From assembly GCF_910592395.1 (NCBI RefSeq), contig NC_088317.1, positions 64,001 to 124,000 on the forward strand: a DNA stretch of 60,000 nt, written 5' to 3'. The position numbers and the translations under genes are program-made. Of this stretch, positions 1 through 9,545 are shown piece after piece (position 1 is the first letter of the stretch; each line of letters starts with the position of its first letter). The stretch is from Lineus longissimus (lineage: Eukaryota; Nemertea; Pilidiophora; Heteronemertea; Lineidae). The notes under the pieces are model-generated. The model saw only the letters and a list, made by a program, of their open reading frames with translations, had not been told where the DNA came from and ran no database searches.

Positions 1-1094
1 GAGAACCCAGATAGGCCTTCACATGTCGGCCTCCAAATGGCTCGGACCAATTGCACTATCAGTACTAAAACTTTAAAATGCGTGCTCCTCCTACATGTAG
101 CATGATCTCGGGCAAGGCACTTAGTCAACAGGCAAGCTAGAAGTTCAGCACCGTGAGCAGGTCCTTGATAAGGCCATGCCAAGTTCAGAGTGCCTCTTCA
201 GATACATCAAGTTTTGAAAGCTGTGGTGAGCAGATAAACATACCATTGTAACCTTAATTTGAAAATCCCTTCATAATCAAGGGCTAGCTCTGGCTAATAC
301 AGTACCAATATACGATAGACCATCAATTTGACCCCAGCTCCTTACTGCGGGAAAACCCAAGTCCAGCAACCAAAAGTATCAAAATACATTTTTGTTTACA
401 TTTGAACTGCACACATGTGTTTGTTTACAATTTCTTTCCCGCGAAATCTCGAAGATCAGGTGACCTACAATCGTGGATTGAAAATAACATTAACCTTGGT
501 TCAGCAGGTCAACACGTGTACAGGCTGTTCCAATCATCCCCCTACAGCCAGCCGTTCAACAGGTAGTGTTAGTCACCCCACAGGGAGTGCAGGTGATTCA
601 TTAATCCCCTGCATAACTGAACAGCAATGGCTTGGCTTCCGTGAGTGATAAGGAGAATTGACCGTGTCCGATTAAAAATCCCTCATTACTGCTCCGCTGA
701 AGTAAATTTCCGAAAATAAACATGACGTTGCATCAGGATAACATATCACCTGCAAACGTGCAAAATTTCGAGACGAAACACGACCCCCAAATGGCACTTT
801 AGCGAGCCGCCTTATAGTATTATGATATAGAATAGGTTAATTAACTGTGAACACAACCGATCAAGAAGTAAACTAGCACAGCACTGTATAGATCGATAAG
901 CACATGTTTGCAATCAAAAGTTATGATTGTGTTTATCAATCAAACCAGGCTTACCACATATAGGCCAATAGCCGAACACTTAGACAATGCCACTAATCGA
1001 CTCGGCCACCTAAACCATGCCGAGTTCCATTGCAGTTAGAGACTTGTGATTCCTGTACATGTTTTGAGATTTTTGAAACGTACACGAATTTAAT
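1..1094. other. Upstream region of the transporter gene
   Basis: No coding region is recognised here. A 77-codon open frame at 415-648 has no family features and no splice context, so I treat it as chance. The region presumably holds the promoter and 5' UTR of the transporter that starts at 1095, but I see no convincing TATA box or initiator. Confidence 0.5.
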
Positions 1095-1382
1095 ATGGAG
1101 ACTGACGCAGGACCAAAATTCGAGGACATTTTGGATGTGATTGGGGACATGGGCCCAGCGCAGATTCTCATAATAGTCTTCAGTATTGCGTTGGACGCCA
1201 CTGCCGGCTTGTCAACAAATTATTACATAATAGAGAGCGGAAATCCTGGTTATTTCTGCACACCAGTTGACCGCAATACGTCTGACGTCTCTGGGAATGC
1301 TACATGGAATGGATGCCCGACGGCGAAGACAGATTGTGTCAATGTGACATTATTTGAGGGGTATACATCGCCAACGACGGAG
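1095..1382 (+). CDS. Transporter exon 1: N-terminus, TM1 and first extracellular loop
   Basis: It encodes 96 residues: a short cytosolic N-terminus (FEDILDVIGDMGPAQ), TM1 (ILIIVFSIALDATAGLS), and the start of the large extracellular loop with NTS, NAT and NVT sequons and several cysteines, as in SLC22 proteins. It ends at a strong donor, GAG|GTAAGT, in phase 0. Confidence 0.88.
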
Positions 1383-4300
1383 GTAAGTCTATGTTTGTGC
1401 TGTAACCTCGGCCAGTAAACTCATAGTGACGACACCCGACTACTCGGTAAGATGTTGTAATGAAATGTTGATATATGTTGTGCTAGTACATAAACGGTCG
1501 CGACGGATCAAAGGTGACTTTACTGAATTCGATTTGAGATGAACGCCTCACAGCAATGGATTCATCGATTGTCACTCAGCTTAAGAAGAGGTCGTCATCT
1601 GCGAGAACAGTCCAGATTAGACATGGAAGCACCTTGGCAATACGATAGTTCCTCACAATGTGGACGGATATTTAATTCAGACAGTATTGGTGTGTTCTCA
1701 TCATCACTTTTCTTTCCACATCCAGTGGCAGTTCATATGCCAATCCCGCTACATGTCCCGTCTACTACCGACTCTCATGTTCGCCGGTAATCTCCTCGGC
1801 ATAATAGCAAGCGGGCAAATAGGGGACCAGTTCGGGCGACGACCAGTGCTACTAGCTTCATGGATACTGAATATAGCTACCACATCTATATTGTCTGTTG
1901 CTCCATCATGGCCCGTCTATGCCTTTATTCGGATCATTAACGGCATAACCTCAGGTGAGAGCATTCTGATGAAAGGGGTATTTCACTAAGCAGCATTATG
2001 GACAAGATTTTGGATTACGCTTTCCTTCATAAATATAGTAATGTTTTTTCCTCGTCTGACATGCAGTTTGGTTTTAAACAGGGGTTATCTACTGCCACTT
2101 GCAGTACGGTAGTGAATGAGGTTATTGATTATTTTAATTCTCAAAATACCAATGTATATTGTGTAATGCTTGATGCCTCTAAGGCCTTTGATAAGGTACA
2201 TTTTATCAAACTATTTTGCCCCCTGGTCGCTAGGTTCTTGGCTCTATTGTATACAAATCAGGGGATAAGAGTTAGGTGGGGGACTCACATGTCAGGCGAG
2301 TTTACGGCTAAAAACGGGGTCAAACAGGGTGGAGTGTTGTCTCCGGTTTTATTCAGTATTTACTTAGATGAGCTTTTGTTTGCTATTACTATTGCTATGT
2401 TTACTTTTTGTTGGCGCCTTCGCCTATGCCGATGACGTGGATCTGTTAGCTCCGACTGTATGTGCTTTGAACAAAATGTTGCGTGTAGCTTCTACGTTTT
2501 CAAGTGTTCTTCTTCTGTTTGGTAGGTGGCTCTCCTAGGATATGTAACGGAGAACACATTCTCTCAGAAATATTGTCCTATCAGAGGTTTATCTTCGTTA
2601 TTTGAGGAACAAATCATAGGTAATTAACAAGCCTCGTCGTGGAGGCTAAGCTAATTAACCACGACTACAATTAGTAGGAAAACGCCATACCTCCACTGAT
2701 AGGTATGTTCCAGGGACACAGGTCACCTTCATGCGCCCAGCTCAAGTTCTATCCTTTCTTTATGTTACAGGTTGTTGTTCGAGTGTTGCAGGCACACTAG
2801 CCGTGGAATATGTGGGACCGAAATGGCGCGTCTTCGTTGGTCTCAGACTCGGATGGAGGGTAGCACACTTTGGCATCGCGTTTTTCGCTTACTTCATTCG
2901 TCAATGGCGGCATCTCGTATTAGCTTTGAGTCTGACGTGGATACCATTTTTTGTTTTAGCATGCTTGTGAGTGGTTATATTCCGGCATTCTGATAAGGGA
3001 AATTATCATTAGACACCACGAAGTCCCACTCGGTGCAATTAAGCAATGATATCGTATGAATTGTTATTACAAAAGGATCACAATGAGCCTATATTCGGCT
3101 CCTTTCTACTAGTGCTGATATCAAAAGTGGGGTTTCTATCTTGTGAGAAAATAATCGCTCCTTAAAATACCGGGGAGTCATGTGTATGCAATGTATACAT
3201 ACAATTAATTCCTCTTCTGTTTAAGTAGGTTTGCGTCCCTGGTATTTTACAAATTTTGACTTTTTTTCTGCTAACCCTTACCCTAACCCTGAAAAAATTT
3301 CTGAGTCCAAAAATTTTTTCACTGTTTTTTTTTTTCTACTCAAATTGAACAAAAATCATCAGTCCCAAAACTTTTTTGACTTTGTAAATTTTTCAATATT
3401 TTGACTTTTTTCTACTTACCCCTACCCTAACCCTGAAAAAAACTTTAAGTCCAAATTTTTTTTCATTCGTTTTTTTTTCTGCTCAAAATGAACCAAAATC
3501 GTCAGTCCCAAAACTTTTTTGACTTTGAAAATTTCTTCTTCTGTTTAAGTAGGTTGGCGTCCCTGGTATTTTAAGGAGGGAACATCTTCTCATACATCTT
3601 GCCTCGTTTTGCATACCCAGTTGTCTTGTCATCTCTCAGCTTTTTGCCCGAGAGCTCCCGTTGGCTCTTTCACAAGAAGCGATACGAAGATGCCCACAAA
3701 TGTCTGACCTTCATCGCAAAACTGAACAGGAAGCCGCCCCCAGATGCTGATCTCGTCCGCCGAGTCGAGGAGGAGTTCAGGGTGAAAGAGGCGGTCAATT
3801 CTAAATACAGCTACCATGATCTGTTCAGGACGAGATATTATGCAAAGATAACTCTAGTTTCAATGTTTGCATGGTAGGTCTGGGTCATTTCGGTTGATGC
3901 TAAGTTGTAACATGATAATGAGCTAAATCATAAATGATCCTACATGACCACCACTGTTGACCACCTTCTGGTGAATTCTGGCCATTCGACGTCTGAGTAG
4001 TGAGTCAACTGGTCTTAATATTCTTGGACATATTCTCGATGAGATGTATGGTCAGACCAGAGGTTTGAGGGCATGAGCAGAGACCAGGGTAGCAGTTTCC
4101 TTACGAAGTTTTCTATTATGGCTTGCTTTTCACACGAGGACCAACGGCCAGACCTATAACCCCATTAACAAAATATTACTGGACTCCGATCTAACTGACC
4201 GAAAATGATAGTCACTTGATATTTCGTCAGGCGTTCTTGCTAAAATAAAACATCTCTCTACATGTTCTCCTCTGCTTCAGGTTAACCTCAGCTTGTATTG

Positions 4301-6729
4301 CGTATGGAATCAAAACCGAGATCCCGAATATGACGGGCTCCCTCTACCAGAATCTGCTCATCGCCGCCTCAGTCGACTGTGTGACAAGACTCCTAGCTCC
4401 TTTCGTACTCAATGTGTAGGTATAACGCCATTTGATCCCTTAGCGTCCCACAAAGTGACTTTTTTACACCTGCGATAACTATCACATGTTTAGATAAAAT
4501 CTCCGGTGTATGCATGCAGGGATCTGAAGCAGGATCGGCGCACTGGATTACATGCTATGGACCCACTCCGTCAATGTTCTCTCCCAGCCTTGGTCGCCGC
4601 CGGAGCTATCCCGTCTTCACTGCTGTCCCCTTTCTCTCCATGTTCATCATTCTGCTGGCACTTCTTCTGACTGGCTACATCAAAGGTCGGGAAGACATCC
4701 GCACTGGACTAGCATTGATCGGACTAGCTCTGTCACTAACCCCGTCAATGTTCTCTCCCAGCCTTGGTCGCCGCCGGAGCTATCCCGTCTTCACTACTGT
4801 CCCCTTTCTCTCCATGTTCATCATTCTGCTGGCACTTCTTCTGACTGGCTACATCAAAGGTCGGGAAGACATCCGCACTGGACTAGCATTGATCGGACTA
4901 GCTCTGTCACTAACCCCGTCAATGTTCTCTCCCAGCCTTGGTCGCCGCCGGAGCTATCCCGTCTTCACTACTGTCCCCTTTCTCTCCATGTTCATCATTC
5001 TGCTGGCACTTCTTCTGACTGGCTACATCAAAGGTCGGGAAGACATCCGCACTGGACTAGCATTGATCGGACTAGCTCTGTCACTAACCCCGTCAATGTT
5101 CTCTCCCAGCCTTGGTCGCCGCTGGAGCTATCCTGTCTTCACTACTGTCCCCTTTCTCTCCATGTTCATCATCCTGCTGGCACTTCTTCTGACTGGCTAC
5201 ATCAAAGGTCGGGAAGACATCCGCACTGGACTAGCATTGATCGGACTAGCTCTGTCACTAACCCCGTCCGTGTTCTCTTTCAGCCTTGGTCGCCGCTGGA
5301 GCTATCCCGTCTTCACTGCTGTCCCAGTTCTCTCCATGTTCATTATCCTAGCCCTTGATCTGACTGACTACATGGAAGGTCGGGAAGGCATTCGCACAGG
5401 ACTAGCATTGACAAGCTATGGTTCTATCGCTGGTGTTTGGTTGTTATTATTCGTATACTGTTGCGAAGTTTATCCAACAGTGATAAGGTAAGAACAACCA
5501 TTCCCTGAAAGCATTTCCGGGAGAACGACGGATAGAGGCGCCAGCATACAAAGACCTATGTACGTTTAGACGTATCGATATAGATGACTCGCAACAAATA
5601 AATTACAACAGAAGTTTTTTCAGCGGTTTTGGTGCTTTTGGTTTTCAAGCAAAAACTATCCAAAAAAGTCTAGTGAAGGCTTTGTTTTTGGCTTTGTCTT
5701 TCATGGTGTTCAAAATGGCCGCTGTAACCTTGTCATTATCACCCTTATTACCGAAGGCTCGCTTAAAACCCTTTGCCTCCTGAGCCACTACCCACCTTGG
5801 ACACGAGAGCACTTTTTCCATAATTGTATTTACCTGTGAGAAACGCCGCGAGTACTCGCCATTGTGTAGTTCTAATGGCTGCAGAATGTTTGTACTGGCA
5901 GCAGGAATCATTAGAGTAGTTACAAAAGTTGATAGCAGATGGCAGTACTATGCATTCACTTAAAATGCAATTTTTTTGCGGCGTGACGTGTCCGGGGTAC
6001 GCATTACGTCAGCAAAGGGTTAAATATTTTTGGGCATATTTGGGGCCGTTTTGAAATATTTCATAATGGGCTAAATGCCATACATATTTTGTGTCACCTT
6101 TTTTCAGGAATATTGGAATGTCGGCTATGAGTTTCATGTGTGTTTTAGGAGGAATTATTTCTCCACAGATTGGTTTGTTAGTAGGTATAAACCCTCCATT
6201 TCCACTACAGCATGAATCGTCTAGCAAATACCTTCTCCGCCAACGTAAAATTACCGAAAACTACAGAACAAAGAAAATGATTTAAATCAACTGTTTTCCC
6301 ACTAGAAAGCAATTTATCAAGAATTCGCGTATCTTCGAAAAGGTGTCTCTAGGAAATGATGCAAAATCATCGTTGTAACTATTCGATACATCACTTCAGC
6401 AACATAACTTCTATGAATAACGACCTCGAAATGATTACAGAAAGGCTTTGTGTAAATTGACATGAAGTTTGCAGTAAAGGCATTTCCAAGTCTTTATTCG
6501 TAACACCCATTAGCTAGCTGCTTCCTTATTTCAGAGTGACTTCCACGTCTCACTGCCCTATGTTGTGCTTGGTGTGCTTGGTGTGCTCACGTCTGTCGTC
6601 ATGGTCGCGTTCATGCCAGAGACTAAAGGCAAGCCACTACCGGAGGAACTACCACCGAGGAGAGTGGTTGAGGAAGGAAAGGTGAAAGAAAAAGATGAGA
6701 CTTATAGAATGGATGTAACCTCTTTATGA
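1095..6729 (+). CDS. SLC22-family organic cation/anion transporter, nine exons
   Basis: This is a plasma-membrane major facilitator superfamily solute carrier of the SLC22 (OCT/OAT/OCTN-like) type; the substrate cannot be told. The proposed exons are 1095-1382, about 1539-1691, 1726-1954, 2771-2966, 3640-3873, 4281-4415, 5284-5487 (or 4588-5487), 6108-6180 and 6535-6729. The joined length is 1707 nt, divisible by three, giving about 568 residues, which is usual for the family. Family marks in order are a first extracellular loop with three N-glycosylation sequons, WQYDSSS, the MFS loop GQIGDQFGRR, VEYVGPKWR, LPESSRWL, LGRRRSYP, EVYPTVIRNIG and the C-terminal PETKGKPLPE. The start ATG lies in a fair Kozak context (G at +4) just before a typical SLC22 N-terminus. 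Odd points are a 34-nt second intron and a five-fold duplication of exon 7. I see no stop or frameshift in the spliced frame, so it could be active. The SLC22 assignment is firm; the subfamily and exon 2 start are not. Confidence 0.88.
1539..1691 (+). CDS. Transporter exon 2: end of the extracellular loop
   Basis: It contains APWQYDSSSQ, the counterpart of the SLC22 WxYDxS motif before TM2. Phase-0 acceptors that fit exon 1 lie before 1539, 1554 and 1611; all have poor pyrimidine tracts, so the start is uncertain. The only donor giving the right phase for exon 3 is GGT|GTGTTC after 1691, which is weak. I infer this exon from the motif and from phase. Confidence 0.6.
1726..1954 (+). CDS. Transporter exon 3: TM2-TM4 with the MFS signature
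   Basis: It starts after the acceptor CACATCCAG with WQFICQSRYMSRL, the equivalent of WDLVCxxxxLxxL in SLC22. It continues through TM2 and the loop GQIGDQFGRRPVLL, the MFS motif between TM2 and TM3, then TM3 and TM4. It ends CAG|GTGAGA in phase 1. Confidence 0.85.
1974..2525 (+). mobile_element. LINE reverse transcriptase fragment in intron 3
   Basis: This is a truncated non-LTR retrotransposon ORF2. The frame 1998-2435 shows successive reverse transcriptase blocks: ISLSSIMDKILDYAF, MQFGFKQGLSTATCS, YCVMLDASKAFDKV and GVKQGGVLSPVLFSIYLDELL. The catalytic block FAYADDVDLLAPT follows at about 2412-2450 in another frame, so there is a small deletion or frameshift between the palm blocks. The ends are approximate. 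The copy lies on the sense strand in the intron after the exon ending at 1954 and is dead. The motif style suggests a CR1/jockey-like clade; that is inference. Confidence 0.85.
2771..2966 (+). CDS. Transporter exon 4: TM4-TM6
   Basis: The acceptor is TTTATGTTACAG and entry is in phase 1. It encodes AGTLAVEYVGPKWRVFVG, then TM5 and TM6 (AHFGIAFFAYFIRQWR, LALSLTWIPFFVLAC), matching the SLC22 order. The donor CTT|GTGAGT is in phase 2, which exon 5 completes. Confidence 0.87.
3211..3573. repeat. AT-rich interspersed repeat, two tandem copies in intron 4
   Basis: Two diverged copies of an AT-rich module (short CCCTAACCCTGAAA motif, T-rich tracts, then CAAAATGAACCAAAATCGTC and CCCAAAACTTTTTTGACTTT) lie side by side. 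They are bracketed by a direct repeat of about 38 bp (3211-3248 and 3535-3573, sharing CTGTTTAAGTAGGTT and CGTCCCTGGTATTTTA). Related copies lie at 11.0, 13.9, 18.2, 26.6 and 58.7 kb. Confidence 0.75.
3640..3873 (+). CDS. Transporter exon 5: PESSRWL loop and large intracellular loop
   Basis: It starts after ATCTCTCAG and completes the phase-2 codon from exon 4 to give FFLPESSRWLFHKKR, the SLC22 motif after TM6. The charged intracellular loop and a YYAKITLVSMFAW segment entering TM7 follow. The donor is ATG|GTAGGT in phase 2. Confidence 0.9.
4281..4415 (+). CDS. Transporter exon 6: TM7-TM8
   Basis: The acceptor is CTCTGCTTCAG. It completes W and continues LTSACIAYGIKTEI, NMTGSLYQNLLIAASVDC and LLAPFVLNV, the counterpart of the SLC22 stretch that precedes DRFGRR. 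The donor AATGT|GTAGGT gives phase 2, which matches the acceptors of the duplicated exon 7. Confidence 0.82.
4560..5410 (+). repeat. Five tandem copies (174 bp) of an exon and its 3' splice site
   Basis: A 174-bp unit is repeated five times with AATGTTCTCT anchors at 4573, 4747, 4921 and 5095; the fifth, altered copy is at 5269. Each unit holds the end of intron 6 with an acceptor (TTCTCTCCCAG, TTCTCTTTCAG in copy 5) and the start of exon 7 (LGRRxSYPVFT, a membrane helix, GYIKGREDIRTGLAL). 174 is 58 codons, so the frame stays open from 4514 to 5491. Copies 1-3 are almost identical, copy 4 differs slightly and copy 5 most. Copy 5 alone runs on into the unique part of exon 7. Confidence 0.93.
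5284..5487 (+). CDS. Transporter exon 7 (downstream-most copy): TM9-TM10
   Basis: Entry from the fifth acceptor gives LGRRWSYPVFTAVPVL, a helix, then SYGSIAGVWLLLFVYCCEVYPTVIR, the SLC22 TM10 region with xExYPTVxR. The donor is AAG|GTAAGA in phase 2. If any upstream acceptor is used (4588, 4762, 4936, 5110) the exon grows by 58-232 residues without changing frame; use of the fifth gives a protein of normal length. Confidence 0.85.
5900..6021 (-). mobile_element. Possible piggyBac-like terminus in intron 7
   Basis: Read on the minus strand from 6021, the sequence opens TTAACCCTTTGCTGACG. TTAA followed by CCCTTTGC is the usual look of piggyBac-type ends. About 150 bp inside is an ATG with a short frame ending in CACAG|GTAAAT. 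No matching second end or TTAA was found near 5.5-5.6 kb and no transposase is recognised, so this is only a suggestion. Confidence 0.25.
6108..6180 (+). CDS. Transporter exon 8: TM11
   Basis: The acceptor is CCTTTTTTCAG. It completes R and gives NIGMSAMSFMCVLGGIISP, the SLC22 NxGxGxxS region with TM11. The donor is TTA|GTAGGT in phase 0. Confidence 0.85.
6535..6729 (+). CDS. Transporter exon 9: TM12 and C-terminus
   Basis: The acceptor is CTTATTTCAG. It encodes SDFHVSLPYVVLGVLG, TM12 and PETKGKPLPEELPPRR, the conserved SLC22 C-terminal PETKGxxLPE motif. A charged tail rich in E and K follows, ending VTSL. The stop TGA is at 6727-6729. The last residues resemble a PDZ-binding C-terminus, which some SLC22 members have; that is inference. 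Confidence 0.92.
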   Translation, partial: SDFHVSLPYVVLGVLGVLTSVVMVAFMPETKGKPLPEELPPRRVVEEGKVKEKDETYRMDVTSL

Positions 6730-7957
6730 ACGACTGTGTGCTCGGGATAAAAGACCGAATGGTATTCTATACTGGGTGAGACAGGGCTTGAGATCGGGGT
6801 ACATGATGAAATGCGAGAGGTCTGACGGGTATTCGAAAACCCTGGACACTGTAGAGGGCCATTGTTCTCCGCCACCTGGACCAATCCTCACATCTGCACG
6901 TAGAGTACAGATGGCACTACTGATCGTAATCCTTGTTCTGATCGACTACTGTGCTTATCAGGATTGGAAATTAGCGAGCATTTGAAGTAAATGAAGTTAA
7001 GGGTTAGGGTTAGACTTATGCCTAGCGAATACAGTAGAAATCGTCCAGATCAGTGCGAGCGTTCAGGGCGAAGCTGCTCTTAACCTGCTACCGTACCGCA
7101 GCAGACATTGGGCCGATTTTGTAATTGAAAACTGTGACAACATACATTGATTTAGTTAAAACGATCATTACATGCATATATTATGAATATGCATAAACGA
7201 GGCACTCGGATGTGATGACTTCCGGTATCTTCCTTGCGTTCTAAACAAACATTGGTTGAGAACCCCCACAGATCATCTGTCACCGGTCAGATCACAGATC
7301 AACAAGAGAACACAACTCTCCTCTTTATTCCCGGGTCCAGCATCAGGCGGATGCCAGCTAGGAGATCTCCTAGCATCGTGACAAAATACCATTTCCCAGG
7401 TACTTAACAACGACCCTTAGTGATACTCACTTGACAACCGCGTGGTCGATACCGCTGCTTAGAAACACTGACGTCATACGTTCCCTGCCCGATTAGACCA
7501 ATCAATCCGTTACTATTTTTAGGGCAGAACAGCTATAAACAGGTGTAATCCGGGATGCGATGCTATTTATAGCTCGTTTCTTTCCCTTAAGTCTCAGTTT
7601 GTTGCTATATTTAGTTCCGCCAGAGGAGCAACCTGGTTTTTGCGATACCTCAGCTCGATCGACTCAAAATGCAACAACGCGAACCCCCACCAGTTGTCTA
7701 CCATTTCAAGTGGGGAGTTATCAAGGTTTTTTACTTCTGTTTATGTTTGACTTCAATTGCCTTTCGCATATGCTTGTAAAAATCATTGTCAATAAACTGA
7801 ATTTGTTTGACACTTTGCTGTCATATTTTGTAATCCCTTCTTCACGAGGAGGAATTCTGTGCCTGTTCGGATAAAAAAACAGAAGGTTTGATGGAGAACG
7901 AGGCTTTGTCAATCTTAACTACATGTAGTTTCGGCCGAAGTTTACCTGTCTTGATAC
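6730..7957 (+). other. Transporter 3' UTR and flank
   Basis: There is no recognisable coding sequence. The first AATAAA I see after the stop, with a T/G-rich stretch downstream, is at 7791-7796, so the 3' UTR could run to about 7.8 kb. Short GGGTTAGGGTTAG at 7001-7014 is only two telomere-like units. Confidence 0.35.
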
Positions 7958-9545
7958 CTAAGAAGACCCTCACACCCAATATCTTCCCACCTAATAAGCA
8001 GCTTAGAAGACCCTCACACCCAATATCTTCCCACCTAATAAGCAGCTTAGAAGACCCTCACACCCAATATCTTCCCACCTAATAAGCAGCTTAGAAGACC
8101 CTCACACCCAAAATCTTCCCACCTAAAAGGCAGCTTAGAAGGCCCTCACACCCAATATCTTCCCGACTAATAAGCAGCTTAGAAGGCCCTCACACCCAAT
8201 ATCTTCCCACCTGATAAGCAGCTTAGAGGACCCTCACATCCAATATCTTCCCACCTAATAAGCAGCTTAGAAGACCCTCACACCCAATATCTTCCCACCT
8301 AATAAGCAGCTAAGAAGACCCTCACACCCAATATCTTCCCACCTAATAACAGCTTAGAAGACCCTCACACCCAATATCTTCCCACCTAATAAGCAGCTTA
8401 GAAGACCCTCACACCCAATATCTTCCCACCTAATAAGCAGCTTAGAGGACCCTCACACCCAATATCTTCCCACCTAATAAGCAGCTTAGAGGACCCTCAC
8501 ACCCAATATCTTCCCACCTAATAAGCAGCTTAGAAGACCCTCACACCCAATATCTTCCCACCTAATAAGCAGCTTAGAAGGCCCTCACACCCAATATCTT
8601 CCCACCTAATAAGCAGCTAAGAAGACCCTCACACCCAATATCTTCCCACCTAATAAGCAGCTTAGAAGGCCCTCACACCCAATATCTTCCCACTTAATAA
8701 GCAGCTTAGAAGGCCCTCACACCCAATATCTTCCCACCTAATAAGCAGCTAAGAAGACCCTCACACCCAATATCTTCCCACCTAATAAGCAGCTTAGAAG
8801 GCCCTCACACCCAATATCTTCCCACCTAATAAGCAGCTAAGAAGACCCTCACACCCAATATCTTCCCACCTAATAAGCAGCTTAGAAGACCCTCACACCC
8901 AATATCTTCCCACCTAATAAGCAGCTTAGAAGGCCCTCACACCCAATATCTTCCCACCTAATAAGCAGCTTAGAAGACCCTCACACCCAATATCTTCCCA
9001 CCTAATAAGCAGCTTAGAAGACCCTCACACCCAATATCTTCCCACCTAATAAGCAGCTTAGAAGACCCTCACACCCAATATCTTCCCACCTAATAAGCAG
9101 CTTAGAAGACCCTCACACCCAATATCTTCCCACCTAATAAGCAGCTTAGAAGGCCCTCACACCCAATATCTTCCCACCTAATAAGCAGCTTAGAAGGCCA
9201 TCACACCCAATATCTTCCCACCTAATAAGCAGCTTAGAAGACCCGCACACCCAATATCTTCCCACCTAATAAGCAGCTTAGAAGACCCTCACACCCAATA
9301 TCTTCCCACCTAATAAGCAGCTTAGAAGACCCTCACACCCAATATCTTCCCACCTAATAAGCAGCTTAGAAGGCCCTCACACCCAATATCTTCCCACCTA
9401 ATAAGCAGCTTAGAAGGCCCTCACACCCAATATCTTCCCACCTAATAAGCAGCTTAGACGACCCGCACACCCAATATCTTCCCACCGAATAAGCAGCTTA
9501 GAAGACCCTCCTTATACCCAATATCTTCCCACCTAATAAACATTT
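7958..9545. repeat. 44-bp minisatellite, about 36 copies
   Basis: The unit is 44 bp, built from AGACCCTCACACCCAATATC, TTCCCACCTAATAAG and CAGCTTAGA. About 36 head-to-tail copies fill the block; one is 43 bp (near 8346) and the last full one is disturbed (CTCCTTATACCC). Frequent variants are GAAGACC, GAAGGCC, GAGGACC and CTAAGAAGACC. Around 8590-8850 GAAGGCC and CTAAGAAGACC types partly alternate, hinting at dimeric amplification. No spacers and no lasting open frame. Confidence 0.97.

Noticed and set aside
415-648. 77-codon frame upstream of the transporter
   Set aside because: No homology by eye and no link to the transporter; the transporter N-terminus at 1095 is complete without it.
3280-3300. 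Interstitial telomere sequence (CCCTAACCCT)
   Set aside because: Only two units, always as a fixed part of the AT-rich repeat family; likewise GGGTTAGGGTTAG at 7001-7014.
7958-9545. CRISPR-like array
   Set aside because: The 44-bp repeats are contiguous without spacers, in animal DNA.
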